Made by a program: the position numbers and the translations under genes. The notes under the pieces were generated by a model. The model made no database searches. It was not told the origin of the DNA and saw only the letters and a list, made by a program, of their open reading frames with translations. A stretch of 28,028 bases of DNA from Chloroflexota bacterium. GTDB lineage: Bacteria; Chloroflexota; UBA6077. The stretch spans positions 1 through 28,028 of the forward strand of contig JAJZQR010000034.1 in the NCBI GenBank assembly GCA_021806765.1, given 5' to 3'. Shown here piece after piece: positions 1 to 10,501 of this stretch (position 1 is its first letter; every line of letters begins with the position of its first letter).

Positions 1-1
1 G

Positions 2-2470
<2,469 letters not shown>

Positions 2471-2482
2471 GTATTAGAAAAG

Positions 2483-2506
2483 GGGCGAGTCGCCTCCGAC
2501 TCGCCC
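2483..2506 (+). terminator. Hairpin after ppdK, possible terminator
   Basis: Perfect 10-bp arms GGGCGAGTCG and CGACTCGCCC with loop CCTC, starting 12 nt after the ppdK stop. There is no T-run behind it, so it may stop transcription only weakly, stabilise the mRNA 3' end, or be another dispersed repeat; its GGGGCGA/TCGCCC edge resembles the palindrome just downstream. Confidence 0.4.
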
Positions 2507-2517
2507 GGCATGATGCG

Positions 2518-2547
2518 GGTAGGGGCGGTTCGTGAACCGCCCCTACC
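2518..2547. repeat. GTAG-bounded palindrome (REP-like)
   Basis: The core runs from 2519 to 2546: arm GTAGGGGCGGTTC, loop GT, arm GAACCGCCCCTAC, perfect over 13 bp, with one further G-C pair outside. It lies in the ppdK-dgt spacer. The GTAG start and CTAC end are shared with palindromes at 13589 and 27812 and, in shorter form, 24656. Confidence 0.8.
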
Positions 2548-2605
2548 GTGGTTTCGTTGCAGCAGTCTACCCTGGCCTGTGTAGCCGCAATTCGGGGACC
2601 TCTCT

Positions 2606-2612
2606 GAAGGGA
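2606..2612 (+). promoter_or_regulatory. Ribosome binding site deciding the dgt start
   Basis: GAAGGGA lies 7 nt before the in-frame GTG at 2620 but only 1 nt before the TTG at 2614, so the GTG is the better start. Confidence 0.55.
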
Positions 2613-2619
2613 CTTGCCA

Positions 2620-3678
2620 GTGGAAACAGTGCGCGAACGGTTGGAGAGGGGCGAGGATAGGCTGTCGCCCCTGGCGGCCCGCTCCCGGCTCACCCGTGGA
2701 AGACAGTCTCCCGAGGATGAGTGCCCGTGGCGGCTGTCCTTTCAGCGCGATCGGGACCGGATCCTCCACTGCAAGGCCTTCCGAAGACTCAAACACAAGA
2801 CTCAGGTATTCGTTGCTCCGGCGGGGGATCACTACCGCACCCGACTAACCCATACCCTGGAGGTGTCGCAGATCGCCCGCACCATCGCGAGGGCTCTCAA
2901 CCTGAACGAGGACCTCACTGAGGCCATAGCTATGGGGCACGACCTGGGGCACACACCCTTCGGCCACGCAGGAGAAGAGGCTCTGAACGGAGTCATGCCC
3001 GGCGGCTTCCACCACAACGAGCAGAGCCTCAGGGTGGTGGAGGTGCTGGAGAAGTCGGGACGGGGACTGAACCTGACCTGGGAGGTCCGCAATGGCATTC
3101 TCTTCCACTCCAAGGTGCGGCGAAGCATAGCGGCCAATGCTGGAGGGATTCCATCGACCCTGGAGGGGCAGATCGTGCGAGTTGCCGACAGCATCGCCTA
3201 CGTGAACCACGATCTGGAGGACGCCATACGGGCCGGTGTCATTCGAGAGTCGGACGTTCCCCAAACGGTGGTATCCAGCCTGGGACGCACCGGGCGAGAG
3301 CGGGTCAACGCGATGGTGGTGGACATCATCACCAACTGCTGGCCGGTGGCGGAGGGGGAAATGCCCCGGGAGGAGGATCCGACCGGGCTCGTTATCCGTC
3401 CCAGCTTAACTATGTTAAGCTATATTGATGCCCTGCGTGAGTTTCTGTTTCAGCGGGTGTACCTCTCCGGTTTTGCCAGAGACCAGGGGTCGAAGGCAAC
3501 CTACGTGGTTAGAGAGCTTTTCAACCACTATAAAGCCCATCCTTCCGATCTACCGGCCGACCGGGGTGGCAATCCGGCGAACGAACCGGTGGAGCGGGTG
3601 ATATGTGACCATATTGCCAGTATGACGGACCGTTACGCCCTACAAACCTACAAGCAGCTGTTTGTCCCCGAGGGGTAA
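2620..3678 (+). CDS. dgt: Deoxyguanosinetriphosphate triphosphohydrolase-like HD protein
   Basis: HD-superfamily enzyme that splits dGTP (or other dNTPs) into deoxynucleoside and triphosphate; a cytoplasmic regulator of dNTP pools. With the GTG start it has 352 residues, normal for the short dGTPase-like class. Visible features: N-terminal LSPLAARSRLTRGR, then the region FQRDRDRILHCKAFRRLKHKTQVF typical of the family, the first metal His in RLTHTLEVSQIARTIAR (H78), the paired metal ligands in GHDLGHTPFGHAGEEALN (H107, D108), and the last metal Asp in VRVADSIAYVNHDLED (D190). It stands upstream of dnaG and rpoD, matching a conserved dgt-dnaG-rpoD order that links nucleotide supply with replication priming and transcription. 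A TTG at 2614 is an alternative start. Confidence 0.95.
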   Translation: METVRERLERGEDRLSPLAARSRLTRGRQSPEDECPWRLSFQRDRDRILHCKAFRRLKHKTQVFVAPAGDHYRTRLTHTLEVSQIARTIARALNLNEDLTEAIAMGHDLGHTPFGHAGEEALNGVMPGGFHHNEQSLRVVEVLEKSGRGLNLTWEVRNGILFHSKVRRSIAANAGGIPSTLEGQIVRVADSIAYVNHDLEDAIRAGVIRESDVPQTVVSSLGRTGRERVNAMVVDIITNCWPVAEGEMPREEDPTGLVIRPSLTMLSYIDALREFLFQRVYLSGFARDQGSKATYVVRELFNHYKAHPSDLPADRGGNPANEPVERVICDHIASMTDRYALQTYKQLFVPEG

Positions 3679-3734
3679 ACCTGCAGGCGGCGTCAGCCGA
3701 CAATAATAGGGATGTGAGGGCTCACTGCGAGTGT

Positions 3735-3757
3735 TCCCTCTCCCTCTGGGAGAGGGA
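3735..3757. repeat. CCCTCTCCC/GGGAGAGGG palindrome upstream of dnaG
   Basis: Arms TCCCTCTCCC and GGGAGAGGGA around loop TCT, ending 19 nt before the dnaG ATG. It forms most of the short dgt-dnaG spacer, and its GGGAGAGGGAGAAG flank may supply purines near the start codon. Same family as the copies at 11589, 11620 and 16003. Confidence 0.75.
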
Positions 3758-3776
3758 GAAGTTGGGGGCGGGCTAG

Positions 3777-5672
3777 ATGGCTGGAGACGTTGTCGACCAG
3801 ATAAAAGCGCGGCTGGACCTGGTGGACGTTGTCTCCGAGAAGGTCTTGCTGAAGAAGGCAGGGAAGACCCTGAAGGGGTTGTGCCCCTTCCACGTGGAGA
3901 AGACCCCTTCCTTCATCGTCTTCCCGGAGACCGGGACCTGGCACTGCTTCGGCTGCGGAGCGGGCGGCGACCTTTTCAACTTCGTCATGCAGAGCGAGAA
4001 GTTGGGGTTTGCGGAAGCCCTGGCCATGCTGGCCGCTCGATCCGGGGTGGAGTTGCCGAAGGGGCAGAGAGAGAGCCACTCCGACGACAGTCTGGGAAAG
4101 CTGTACGCGGTGAACGAGGCCGCGGCCAACCATTTTCGAGCCATGCTGGACAGCCCGGCGGGCACCCATGCCAGGAACTACCTTCAGGAGCGGGCCATCT
4201 TCACGGAGAGCGTGGAGCAGTTCCAGTTGGGGTTTGCTGTCGATGCAGGAGCGGGCCTGGCCCATCACTTGCTGCAACAAGGATTTGGTAGATCCGAGAT
4301 CCTGGAGGCAGGCCTGGCTGGAGAGAACGAATCCGGTGGGTTGTACGATCGCTTTCGGGGGCGGCTGATCTTCCCGATACGGGATGCCGCCGGGAAGCTG
4401 GTAGGGTTTGGGGGCCGCGGGCTATCCAAGGATGCCCGTCCCAAGTATCTGAACTCGCCCCAGACCCCGATCTTCGATAAGGGCGGATGCCTCTATGCCG
4501 TGGACCGAGCCAGGCAGGAGATACGGCAGACTGGACAGGCCGTTATAGTCGAGGGGTACGTGGACGCCCTCATGGCCCATCAGCACGGCTATCGAAACGT
4601 CGTCGCGGCCCTGGGCACGGCTGTGACCGATCGGCAATTGTCCCTACTGAAGCGGTGGGCTTCGGAACTCTGCTTCGCCCTGGACCCGGATGAGGCCGGT
4701 CAGGAGGCCACCGCCAGGGGCCTCACCGTGGCCATGGGGGCCCTGGAGCGAACCGCGACACCGATTCCTACCTGGAAGGGGCTGGTCGACTACGTCTACA
4801 AGCTGAAGACTGCCATCAAGATCATCGGACTGCCGTCGGGACGGGACCCCGACGAGGTGATCCGCCAAGACCCGGCTCGGTGGCGCCAGCTGGTGCAGGA
4901 AGCCGTTCCTGTGGAGGAGTTCTTCCTGGAACGGGTGCGCCGGCGTCACGACCTTTCGACAGCCAGCGGGAAGGCAGCCGCGGTGGAAGAGGCGATGGCG
5001 GTTATCGGGGAGATCCCCGAGCCGGTCCAGCAAGCTCACTACGTGCAACGGCTTTCCTCGATGGTGGGCATCGAGGAGTCCATCTTGCTGCAACAGGTAC
5101 GGCAGCGGAGGCGGCACCGACCCGCGGAGGCGAGAACGGCTGCCCGGGGAGGAGGGGGCCAGACCGAGGCGGACCTGGAGGCCTACTGCCTGGCAGTGAT
5201 CCTGAAGAGCCCAGCCCTGCTGAAAAGGGAACCGAGGCTGAAGGAGGAGCACTTCATCAACCCTGCTTACCGCGAGATCTTCCGAAGGATATCCGAGCAC
5301 CCACAAGCTGGGAAGGAGGAGTTGCAGGCGACAGAGATGCTGGAGTGGCTGAGGGCTGAGCCCGAGGGCCCGCTGCGGGAGACCCTGGAGGAGTTGCTGA
5401 CGATGCAGTCCCAGCACCCGGTTCGCTTCCTGGACCAACTAGAAGAGGCATACAAGTCTGCAGCAGTTAGCCTGGTGTTAAGCGGTTTGCAGCTACGGAA
5501 ACAGCAGATAGAAGAGGCCTGGGCCTCGAGAGAGGCCGACTGGGATGCGGCGGAGATCGCGGCGCTGGAGAGGGCCGAGTACGAGATCGCCGTGGAATCC
5601 CACAAGCTCAAGCTGCTGGGGGACACAAAACCGTTGCGGTCGATCCACAAGGAGGTTCGGCATGGTGGATGA
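3777..5672 (+). CDS. dnaG: DNA primase
   Basis: Makes RNA primers for lagging-strand synthesis at the replication fork and works with the replicative helicase. At 631 residues it is of normal length. The N-terminal CHC2 zinc finger is intact: C36-x2-H39 and C57-x2-C60 in [10 protein letters not shown] and [10 protein letters not shown]. The Toprim catalytic core shows the invariant Glu in [13 protein letters not shown] (E259) and the acidic pair in [12 protein letters not shown] (D303, D305). A C-terminal helical part (about 450-610) corresponds to the helicase-binding domain. Between the DPDEAG motif and [12 protein letters not shown] a stretch [17 protein letters not shown] looks like a lineage-specific loop. 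ATG 3777 follows a repeat-derived purine-rich leader. The stop codon lies inside rpoD, an 11-nt overlap that suggests translational coupling. Confidence 0.98.
   Translation: MAGDVVDQIKARLDLVDVVSEKVLLKKAGKTLKGLCPFHVEKTPSFIVFPETGTWHCFGCGAGGDLFNFVMQSEKLGFAEALAMLAARSGVELPKGQRESHSDDSLGKLYAVNEAAANHFRAMLDSPAGTHARNYLQERAIFTESVEQFQLGFAVDAGAGLAHHLLQQGFGRSEILEAGLAGENESGGLYDRFRGRLIFPIRDAAGKLVGFGGRGLSKDARPKYLNSPQTPIFDKGGCLYAVDRARQEIRQTGQAVIVEGYVDALMAHQHGYRNVVAALGTAVTDRQLSLLKRWASELCFALDPDEAGQEATARGLTVAMGALERTATPIPTWKGLVDYVYKLKTAIKIIGLPSGRDPDEVIRQDPARWRQLVQEAVPVEEFFLERVRRRHDLSTASGKAAAVEEAMAVIGEIPEPVQQAHYVQRLSSMVGIEESILLQQVRQRRRHRPAEARTAARGGGGQTEADLEAYCLAVILKSPALLKREPRLKEEHFINPAYREIFRRISEHPQAGKEELQATEMLEWLRAEPEGPLRETLEELLTMQSQHPVRFLDQLEEAYKSAAVSLVLSGLQLRKQQIEEAWASREADWDAAEIAALERAEYEIAVESHKLKLLGDTKPLRSIHKEVRHGG
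5649..5655 (+). promoter_or_regulatory. Ribosome binding site of rpoD inside dnaG
   Basis: AAGGAGG, a full Shine-Dalgarno match, lies 6 nt before ATG 5662 and within the last codons of dnaG. It fixes the rpoD start; the same frame is open upstream but there it is only a shadow of dnaG. Confidence 0.85.
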
Positions 5673-7263
5673 CGCCAGGGTGGATGCGGAGACGGCATCC
5701 TCCCTCGTCTATTCTGAGTTGGTGGCGAAGGGGCAGGCGCGGGGCTATGTGACGCCCGACGACATCCTGCAGAAGATACCAAATCCTGAGAACGATGTCG
5801 GGATGGCGGACGATCTGGTAGCCGCCCTGGACGACGCCGGAATCAAGGTAGCGACGTCGGCCTCTCTTGCCGATGTAGAGGGCCCTCCTCCCTCCTGGCT
5901 CACGGACATGGAGAATGAGCAGGAGGTGGAAGCCGCCGTACGGGTAGATGAGCACGAGGGGCTCGAGGACCACGTCCGCATGTATCTCCGAGAGATCGGG
6001 ACGGTACCTCTTCTGAGCTGGGACGGTGAGAAACGGCTCGCCAGGAAGATGGAGGAAGGCTCCTTCCTGGAGAGGATGCGCCGGGAAGCCCCCGTGGTCG
6101 AGGACGAGTTGGAGAGCGACGAGATCGCGGAGTTCCCACCGGAGGATCGCGAGATCACCGAGGAGGATGCCGTCGCCCTCCTTCAGCGGATGTACGAGCG
6201 GTTCTGCGAGCAGTTCCAATACCTGGATCTGGTCTTCCCCAGCGGCCGGACTCGGGAGGGTCTTCTGGAGAGCATGCAGAAGTTGGGGAACCTGGCTGAC
6301 ATCGACCCCAACCGCTTACAGGAGATCGCGGATAAGCAGGAAGTGGACATCACCATTGCCGACCGTGCTATCGTCGGACTGTCGATACTCTGCCGGATAC
6401 TGCCCGGGGAGCTTCTGGAGGAAGTGGCCCGAGAGGCGAGTCGCGTCGGGGCGCCCCCGCCTGTGGCCTTTGGCTCGGACTACTTCGTTTCCAGACCCAT
6501 GGAGGCCAAGCATAAACTGACCGGTATCCAGCAGGAAGCTCAGCGCGCCCGGGCCAGTCTCACTGAGGCCAACCTGAGGCTGGTGGTCAGCGTCGCAAAG
6601 AAGTACATCGGGCGGGGGATGTCGCTGCTGGACCTGATCCAGGAGGGTAATATCGGCCTGATCCGGGCGGTGGAGAAGTTCGAGTTCCGCAAGGGCTACA
6701 AGTTCTCCACTTACGCCACATGGTGGATCCGGCAGGCGATCACTCGGGCGATCGCCGACCAGGCACGCACCATCCGTATTCCAGTGCACATGGTGGAGAC
6801 CATCAATAAGCTGAGCCGGCTCTCCCGCAGGCTCCTGCAGGACCTGGGGCGAGAGCCCACTTCCGAGGAGATCGGGGTCAAGATGGAGATACCGGCGGAG
6901 AAGGTGCGGGAGATCATGAAAGTCTCCCAGGAACCGGTCTCCCTGGAAACCCCCATAGGCGAGGAAGAGGATAGTCACCTGGGGGACTTCATAGAGGACC
7001 AGTCGGCCTTGGCCCCGGCGGAGGCGGCATCCCATCAGCTACTGAAAGAGCAGGTGGACGACGTCTTGCGATCGTTGACCCACCGGGAACGGAGGGTTCT
7101 CCAGCTACGGTTCGGGCTGGACGACGGACGGCAGCGGACACTGGAGGAGGTTGGACGGGAATTCGGCGTAACCCGGGAGCGGATCCGGCAGATAGAGGCG
7201 AAGGCGCTGCGAAAGCTGCGCCACCCCAGCCGCAGCAAGAAGCTCAAGGATTACCTCGACTGA
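5662..7263 (+). CDS. rpoD: Primary RNA polymerase sigma factor (sigma-70 family)
   Basis: Directs RNA polymerase to housekeeping promoters. 533 residues. Region 1.1-like N-terminus: [20 protein letters not shown] and [12 protein letters not shown]. Region 1.2: [20 protein letters not shown] (about 106-125). An acidic non-conserved spacer follows. Regions 2.1-2.4: [39 protein letters not shown] and [20 protein letters not shown], with [17 protein letters not shown]. Region 3 contains [14 protein letters not shown]. Region 4: [19 protein letters not shown] and [20 protein letters not shown]. The complete region 1.1/1.2 set together with dnaG linkage marks it as the primary rather than an alternative sigma. 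It overlaps the dnaG end by 11 nt and is followed by a strong terminator. Confidence 0.97.
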   Translation: MVDDARVDAETASSLVYSELVAKGQARGYVTPDDILQKIPNPENDVGMADDLVAALDDAGIKVATSASLADVEGPPPSWLTDMENEQEVEAAVRVDEHEGLEDHVRMYLREIGTVPLLSWDGEKRLARKMEEGSFLERMRREAPVVEDELESDEIAEFPPEDREITEEDAVALLQRMYERFCEQFQYLDLVFPSGRTREGLLESMQKLGNLADIDPNRLQEIADKQEVDITIADRAIVGLSILCRILPGELLEEVAREASRVGAPPPVAFGSDYFVSRPMEAKHKLTGIQQEAQRARASLTEANLRLVVSVAKKYIGRGMSLLDLIQEGNIGLIRAVEKFEFRKGYKFSTYATWWIRQAITRAIADQARTIRIPVHMVETINKLSRLSRRLLQDLGREPTSEEIGVKMEIPAEKVREIMKVSQEPVSLETPIGEEEDSHLGDFIEDQSALAPAEAASHQLLKEQVDDVLRSLTHRERRVLQLRFGLDDGRQRTLEEVGREFGVTRERIRQIEAKALRKLRHPSRSKKLKDYLD

Positions 7264-7282
7264 GCTGAGCGACCCCCACCCC

Positions 7283-7319
7283 TACCCCTCCCCCATCGCA
7301 GGGGGAGGGGTATTTTATT
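7283..7319 (+). terminator. Rho-independent terminator of rpoD
   Basis: Perfect 12-bp arms TACCCCTCCCCC (7283-7294) and GGGGGAGGGGTA (7301-7312), loop ATCGCA, followed by TTTTATT. It sits 20 nt after the rpoD stop. The opposite side lacks a T-run, so it should mainly end the plus-strand operon. The stop codon of the convergent kinase gene (7315-7317) lies in its T-tract. Confidence 0.88.
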
Positions 7320-9006
7320 GGTCTGCGGCGCGAAGGGCGAAGTGGAAGACCGTTCCCCTGCCCGGCTCGCTCTCCAGCCAGATCCTCCCGCCGTGGGCGT
7401 CCACTATCCCCTTGCTGAGGTAAAGGCCCAGCCCCATTCCCTCGTGACAGCGGTCCGGGCCACGATAGTATCGCTCGAAGATCCTCTCCTGCACCTCCCT
7501 GGGAATTCCGGCCCCATCGTCCTGCACCGAGACTACCACCGAACTGTCTTTCCTCCGAATTCGCACCTGGATGTGCCCCCCTGCATCCGTTGCATCGATG
7601 GCATTGGAGAGCAGATTGGTCAGCAACTGCTCGACTCGGTGAGGATCCGCCTGGACGGTGCCGTCGTCGGAGGCCACCAGACTCAACTCTCGATCGGGCG
7701 CCGTCACCTGCATCTGGGCTACAAGGTCACGGGCCAGACCGGTTAGGCTGAAGTCTACGCAGCGGAGGTCCAGCCGGCCCATGCGGATCAAAGAGAAATC
7801 CAGCAGATCGAAGACCAACTGGCTGAGGCGGCTCACCTGGCGATCGGCTATCTCCAGCATCCCGACCTCCCGCCCTCCCAGAGAGGGATCGGATCGCTGG
7901 TGAGCGAACCGGAGGATCAGCTGGACGTAGCCCTTCACCGCGGTCAAGGGGGTCTTCAGCTCGTGGGCGACCATGGCCAGGAACTCGTCCTTCTGCATCT
8001 CCAGCTGTTTTCGGTCCGAGATGTCTTGAAGCAGGGCGACGGAGCCAACCGTGTTGCCAAGATCATCCAGGATAGGAGATGCACTGCAAAGGGCCGTCAC
8101 GCCCTGTCCGCTGATGCGGTGGATCACCATCTCCTGCACCTTCGTTGGCTCTCCGGTTCGCGCTGCACGGACCCAGGGGAGTTCCTCGGGCAGGTAGAGT
8201 TCGCCGGTAGGGGTGGCAAAGCCGTACTGCGTGGGGTAGGAGTCCACGGGAGCCTTGGGATCTATGGGTTGTCCCAGCAGTTGAGCCAGAGCCCGGCTGC
8301 TGGAGACAACCTTCCCATCGGGCGCCGATGCAACTACCACTCCCTGAGGGATGCTATCCAGTATGGCTTGGAGGTGAAGATTGGTCAGGATCAGCTGCTG
8401 ACTGGCTTGCCGAGAGCTGTGGAGACGATGAACCTGGGCCACGGCCGTGGCGACGTGACGGGAGATCTCGGTGGCCAGCGACAACCGGCTCTCATTCCTG
8501 GAGTCGCCGGGCTCAGCCCAGGCCATCAAGAGCAACCCGAGGGTACGCTGGCCGTGAGTGAGGGGCACAACCACCACGGAATCGGCCCCGAGTTCTGCCG
8601 CCAGCAGGGCCCGCTCATCCGATCCGAAGATGGCTCTGATCTGATCCTCGTCTTCTGCGGAGAGGTTCACCAGACGAGTCAGGGTGAGAGCCTTGCTGTG
8701 GAAATCCTGGCGCCGGAGGGGCTGCCAACCCTGTGCCAGCCGGAAGACCAGCGAGTCCTTCTTCGGGTCGTGATGAGAGACACTACCGATGCGAAGGTCA
8801 CCGACCGCCCGATCTTGCAGCCACAGGACGCACCAACCGCTGAGGGCTTCGGCCACGGCACTGGTCACCTGCGGGGCCAATTGCAGGGGAGTGGAGGACG
8901 CGGCCAGGGCGTCAAAGAGCAGCGCCAGAAAGCGCGCTGCGGTTTCCGCTCTCGTTCTCTCCGACTCCGATTTTCCCGTTCCTGGGTCGCGGAGGGTTTC
9001 AGTCAC
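7315..9006 (-). CDS. Soluble GAF-PAS sensor histidine kinase
   Basis: Cytoplasmic two-component sensor of 563 residues with no membrane segment. Order: GAF-like domain (about 25-195), PAS domain (about 210-335, starting LHLQAILDSIPQGVVVASAP and ending in ALLQDISDRKQLE), HisKA with FLAMVAHELKTPLTAVKG (phospho-acceptor H348), and HATPase with N box LLTNLLSNAIDA, G1 VQDDGAGIP, F box IFERYY and G2 GMGLGLYLSKGIVDAHGG. The GTG start at 9006 follows AGGGA with 5-nt spacing. No response regulator gene is adjacent, so the partner is elsewhere. It converges on rpoD and diverges from the glycosyltransferase at 9249. GAF/PAS input suggests a soluble or redox/light-type signal, but no ligand residues could be identified. 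Confidence 0.93.
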   Translation of the reverse strand: MTETLRDPGTGKSESERTRAETAARFLALLFDALAASSTPLQLAPQVTSAVAEALSGWCVLWLQDRAVGDLRIGSVSHHDPKKDSLVFRLAQGWQPLRRQDFHSKALTLTRLVNLSAEDEDQIRAIFGSDERALLAAELGADSVVVVPLTHGQRTLGLLLMAWAEPGDSRNESRLSLATEISRHVATAVAQVHRLHSSRQASQQLILTNLHLQAILDSIPQGVVVASAPDGKVVSSSRALAQLLGQPIDPKAPVDSYPTQYGFATPTGELYLPEELPWVRAARTGEPTKVQEMVIHRISGQGVTALCSASPILDDLGNTVGSVALLQDISDRKQLEMQKDEFLAMVAHELKTPLTAVKGYVQLILRFAHQRSDPSLGGREVGMLEIADRQVSRLSQLVFDLLDFSLIRMGRLDLRCVDFSLTGLARDLVAQMQVTAPDRELSLVASDDGTVQADPHRVEQLLTNLLSNAIDATDAGGHIQVRIRRKDSSVVVSVQDDGAGIPREVQERIFERYYRGPDRCHEGMGLGLYLSKGIVDAHGGRIWLESEPGRGTVFHFALRAADQ

Positions 9007-9070
9007 ACCAGTCCCTGTCGCTTCGTCGGATAAATGGATGACACCAGAGAGAGCAGTGCTAGGCCAAGCT

Positions 9071-9100
9071 AGAATACCATGGTGGGCAAACGTTGTTCAA
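9071..9100 (-). promoter_or_regulatory. Possible promoter of the GAF-PAS kinase gene
   Basis: Read on minus: -35-like TTGAAC (9100-9095), 18-nt spacer, -10-like TATTCT (9076-9071), about 65 nt before the GTG. The -35 lies in a small inverted repeat CGTTG-TT-CAACG (9091-9102) that could bind a regulator. Sequence match only. Confidence 0.35.
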
Positions 9101-9181
9101 CGGCAAAGAGGGTCAGTTTCGGTGGATCTTGGGGTTGTTGTCGACCTGCAGCCAGTCGAGAAGGAACCCCGCCCCCTGACG

Positions 9182-9210
9182 TTGTGTCAGCCCCGGGCGG
9201 GCCTGTATAT
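9182..9210 (+). promoter_or_regulatory. Possible promoter of the plus-strand glycosyltransferase
   Basis: -35-like TTGTGT (9182-9187), 17-nt spacer and -10-like TATATT (9205-9210), about 39 nt before the chosen GTG. The -35 overlaps the inverted repeat CTGAC-GTTGT-GTCAG (9176-9190), a possible operator. Sequence match only. Confidence 0.4.
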
Positions 9211-9248
9211 TGAGGAGCATCTACCATCGAGAGGAGTACTGTTCAGCT

Positions 9249-10337
9249 GTGCGGCTGATGGTTTTTGGCCTGAGCATCACCAGCTCCTGGGGAAACGGCC
9301 ACGCCACCACCTACCGGGGGTTGCTGAAGGAGTTGCACCACCAGGGTGTGGACGTGACCTTCGTCGAGAAGGACGTTCCCTGGTACGCTGCCAATCGTGA
9401 CCTGCCACGAGCCGACTTCGCCCGCGTCGAACTGTATCGGGACACCGGCCAATTGGAGGACCTCTTGAGTGCTCAGCTGGGGCAGGCCGACGCGGTTTTG
9501 ATGGGCAGCTACTTTCCAGACGGTCCGATGCTGGCAGACCGTCTCGCCGGCCATGGGAGCATCCTCCGGCTGTACTACGACATCGATACCCCTATAACCC
9601 TGGGGGCTTTCGCTCAGAAGGGCGCCGCGCCCTACCTCAGGGCGGACCAGATCCCGTTTTTCGACGCCGTCCTGTCCTTCACCGGCGGCAGGGCCCTGAG
9701 GGAAATGGAGGAGCGATGGGGCGCCAGGAAAGCCGTCGCTTTCTACTGCGCCCTGGATCCGGATTCCCACCACCGGACCCAGCCAGAGGAGCGGTTCCGC
9801 TGCAGGCTGGGCTATATGGGCACCTACGCCCCGGAGCGCCACGAGGCGTGGGAGAATCTCTTCCTCAGACCTGCCCTTCGATTGCCCGATCGACGGTTCG
9901 TCCTGGCAGGTCCTCAGTATCCGGTGCTGGGGCTACCAGCCAACGTGCACCACTTTCAGCACCTACCTCCCCGAGAACATTCCGCGTTCTACAGCTCCTG
10001 CGACGTGGCACTGAACCTCACCCGAGGTCCGATGGTGGCCTACGGCTACAGCCCATCGGTTCGCTTGTTCGAGGCAGCCGGTTGCGCTACCTGCGTCATC
10101 TCAGACCCGTGGGAAGGGCTGGGGGAGCTGTTCCAGATCGGGACGGAGATCCTGGTGGCTTCGACCGAGGAGGAGGTTGTTCGCCTGCTGTCCGGCCTCC
10201 GGACAGAGGAGGTGGCGGGGATCGGGGAGCGGTTCCGGGCGCGGGTGCTGCGGCAGCATACCTATGCAGCGAGGGCAGCACAGCTGCTGGACTTGCTGAA
10301 GAACCTCACACCGCCACGCCCAACTCCCCCAGCTTGA
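9249..10337 (+). CDS. CgeB-like GT-B glycosyltransferase
   Basis: Predicted cytoplasmic sugar transferase of about 362 residues, related to the CgeB/spore-maturation-type glycosyltransferases. The start GTG 9249 gives MRLMVFGLSITSSWGNGHA, matching the N-terminus of the paralog at 10502-11572 (MRITFFGSSITSAYWNGAA), and GAGAGGAG lies 12 nt upstream; ATG 9258 is an alternative. The N-terminal Rossmann half carries GNGHATTYRGLLKEL. The C-terminal half has a YMGTYAPERHEAWENLFLR segment, LPANVHHFQHLPP, and the donor-site-like YSPSVRLFEAAGCATCVISD. It is transcribed alone, convergent with the minus-strand cassette. The last residues (about NLTPPRPTPPA) overlap an opposite-strand remnant and look unlike the ends of its paralogs, so the C-terminus may be recombined. 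Sugar and acceptor are unknown. Confidence 0.87.
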   Translation: MRLMVFGLSITSSWGNGHATTYRGLLKELHHQGVDVTFVEKDVPWYAANRDLPRADFARVELYRDTGQLEDLLSAQLGQADAVLMGSYFPDGPMLADRLAGHGSILRLYYDIDTPITLGAFAQKGAAPYLRADQIPFFDAVLSFTGGRALREMEERWGARKAVAFYCALDPDSHHRTQPEERFRCRLGYMGTYAPERHEAWENLFLRPALRLPDRRFVLAGPQYPVLGLPANVHHFQHLPPREHSAFYSSCDVALNLTRGPMVAYGYSPSVRLFEAAGCATCVISDPWEGLGELFQIGTEILVASTEEEVVRLLSGLRTEEVAGIGERFRARVLRQHTYAARAAQLLDLLKNLTPPRPTPPA

Positions 10338-10485
10338 TGAAGGGCGTAGCTTCGCGAGCGTAGCTGTGCTCCAGGTCGTGCACCTGTCTGGCCATGCGAA
10401 CCGCGTCCTGGTAGATGCGATCATACCGCTCGCCGACCCGGGGCCAGGGGTAGATCTCCGAGCCCCAGGCCCGGATGATGGGCAC
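10306..10485 (-). pseudogene. 59-codon C-terminal gene remnant
   Basis: On minus, a frame from GTG 10485 to TGA 10306 encodes an ordered-looking peptide with VPIIRAWGSEIYPWPRVGE, RYDRIYQDAVRMARQVHDLE and ending FIKLGELGVAV. Its amino-acid makeup and use of Tyr/Trp/His look like real protein. There is no ATG or good ribosome site and it begins right behind the stop codon of the glycosyltransferase at 10502. I read it as the C-terminal end of a lost gene of the cassette. Its stop overlaps the end of the convergent gene by 32 nt, which fits a deletion junction. Alternatively it is a small expressed protein. Parent family not recognised. Confidence 0.5.
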
Positions 10486-10501
10486 CCTCCGGAGGGGCCT
10501 C

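Noticed and set aside
2483..2547. CRISPR-like pair of hairpins
   Set aside because: Two unlike palindromes without regular spacing or repeated units; no cas genes.
5545..5661. Upstream in-frame extension of rpoD
   Set aside because: It overlaps dnaG in another frame and gives Arg/Ser-rich nonsense; AAGGAGG and ATG 5662 define the start.
7900..9033. 377-codon plus-strand open frame
   Set aside because: Antisense to the GAF-PAS kinase with intact HisKA/HATPase motifs on minus.
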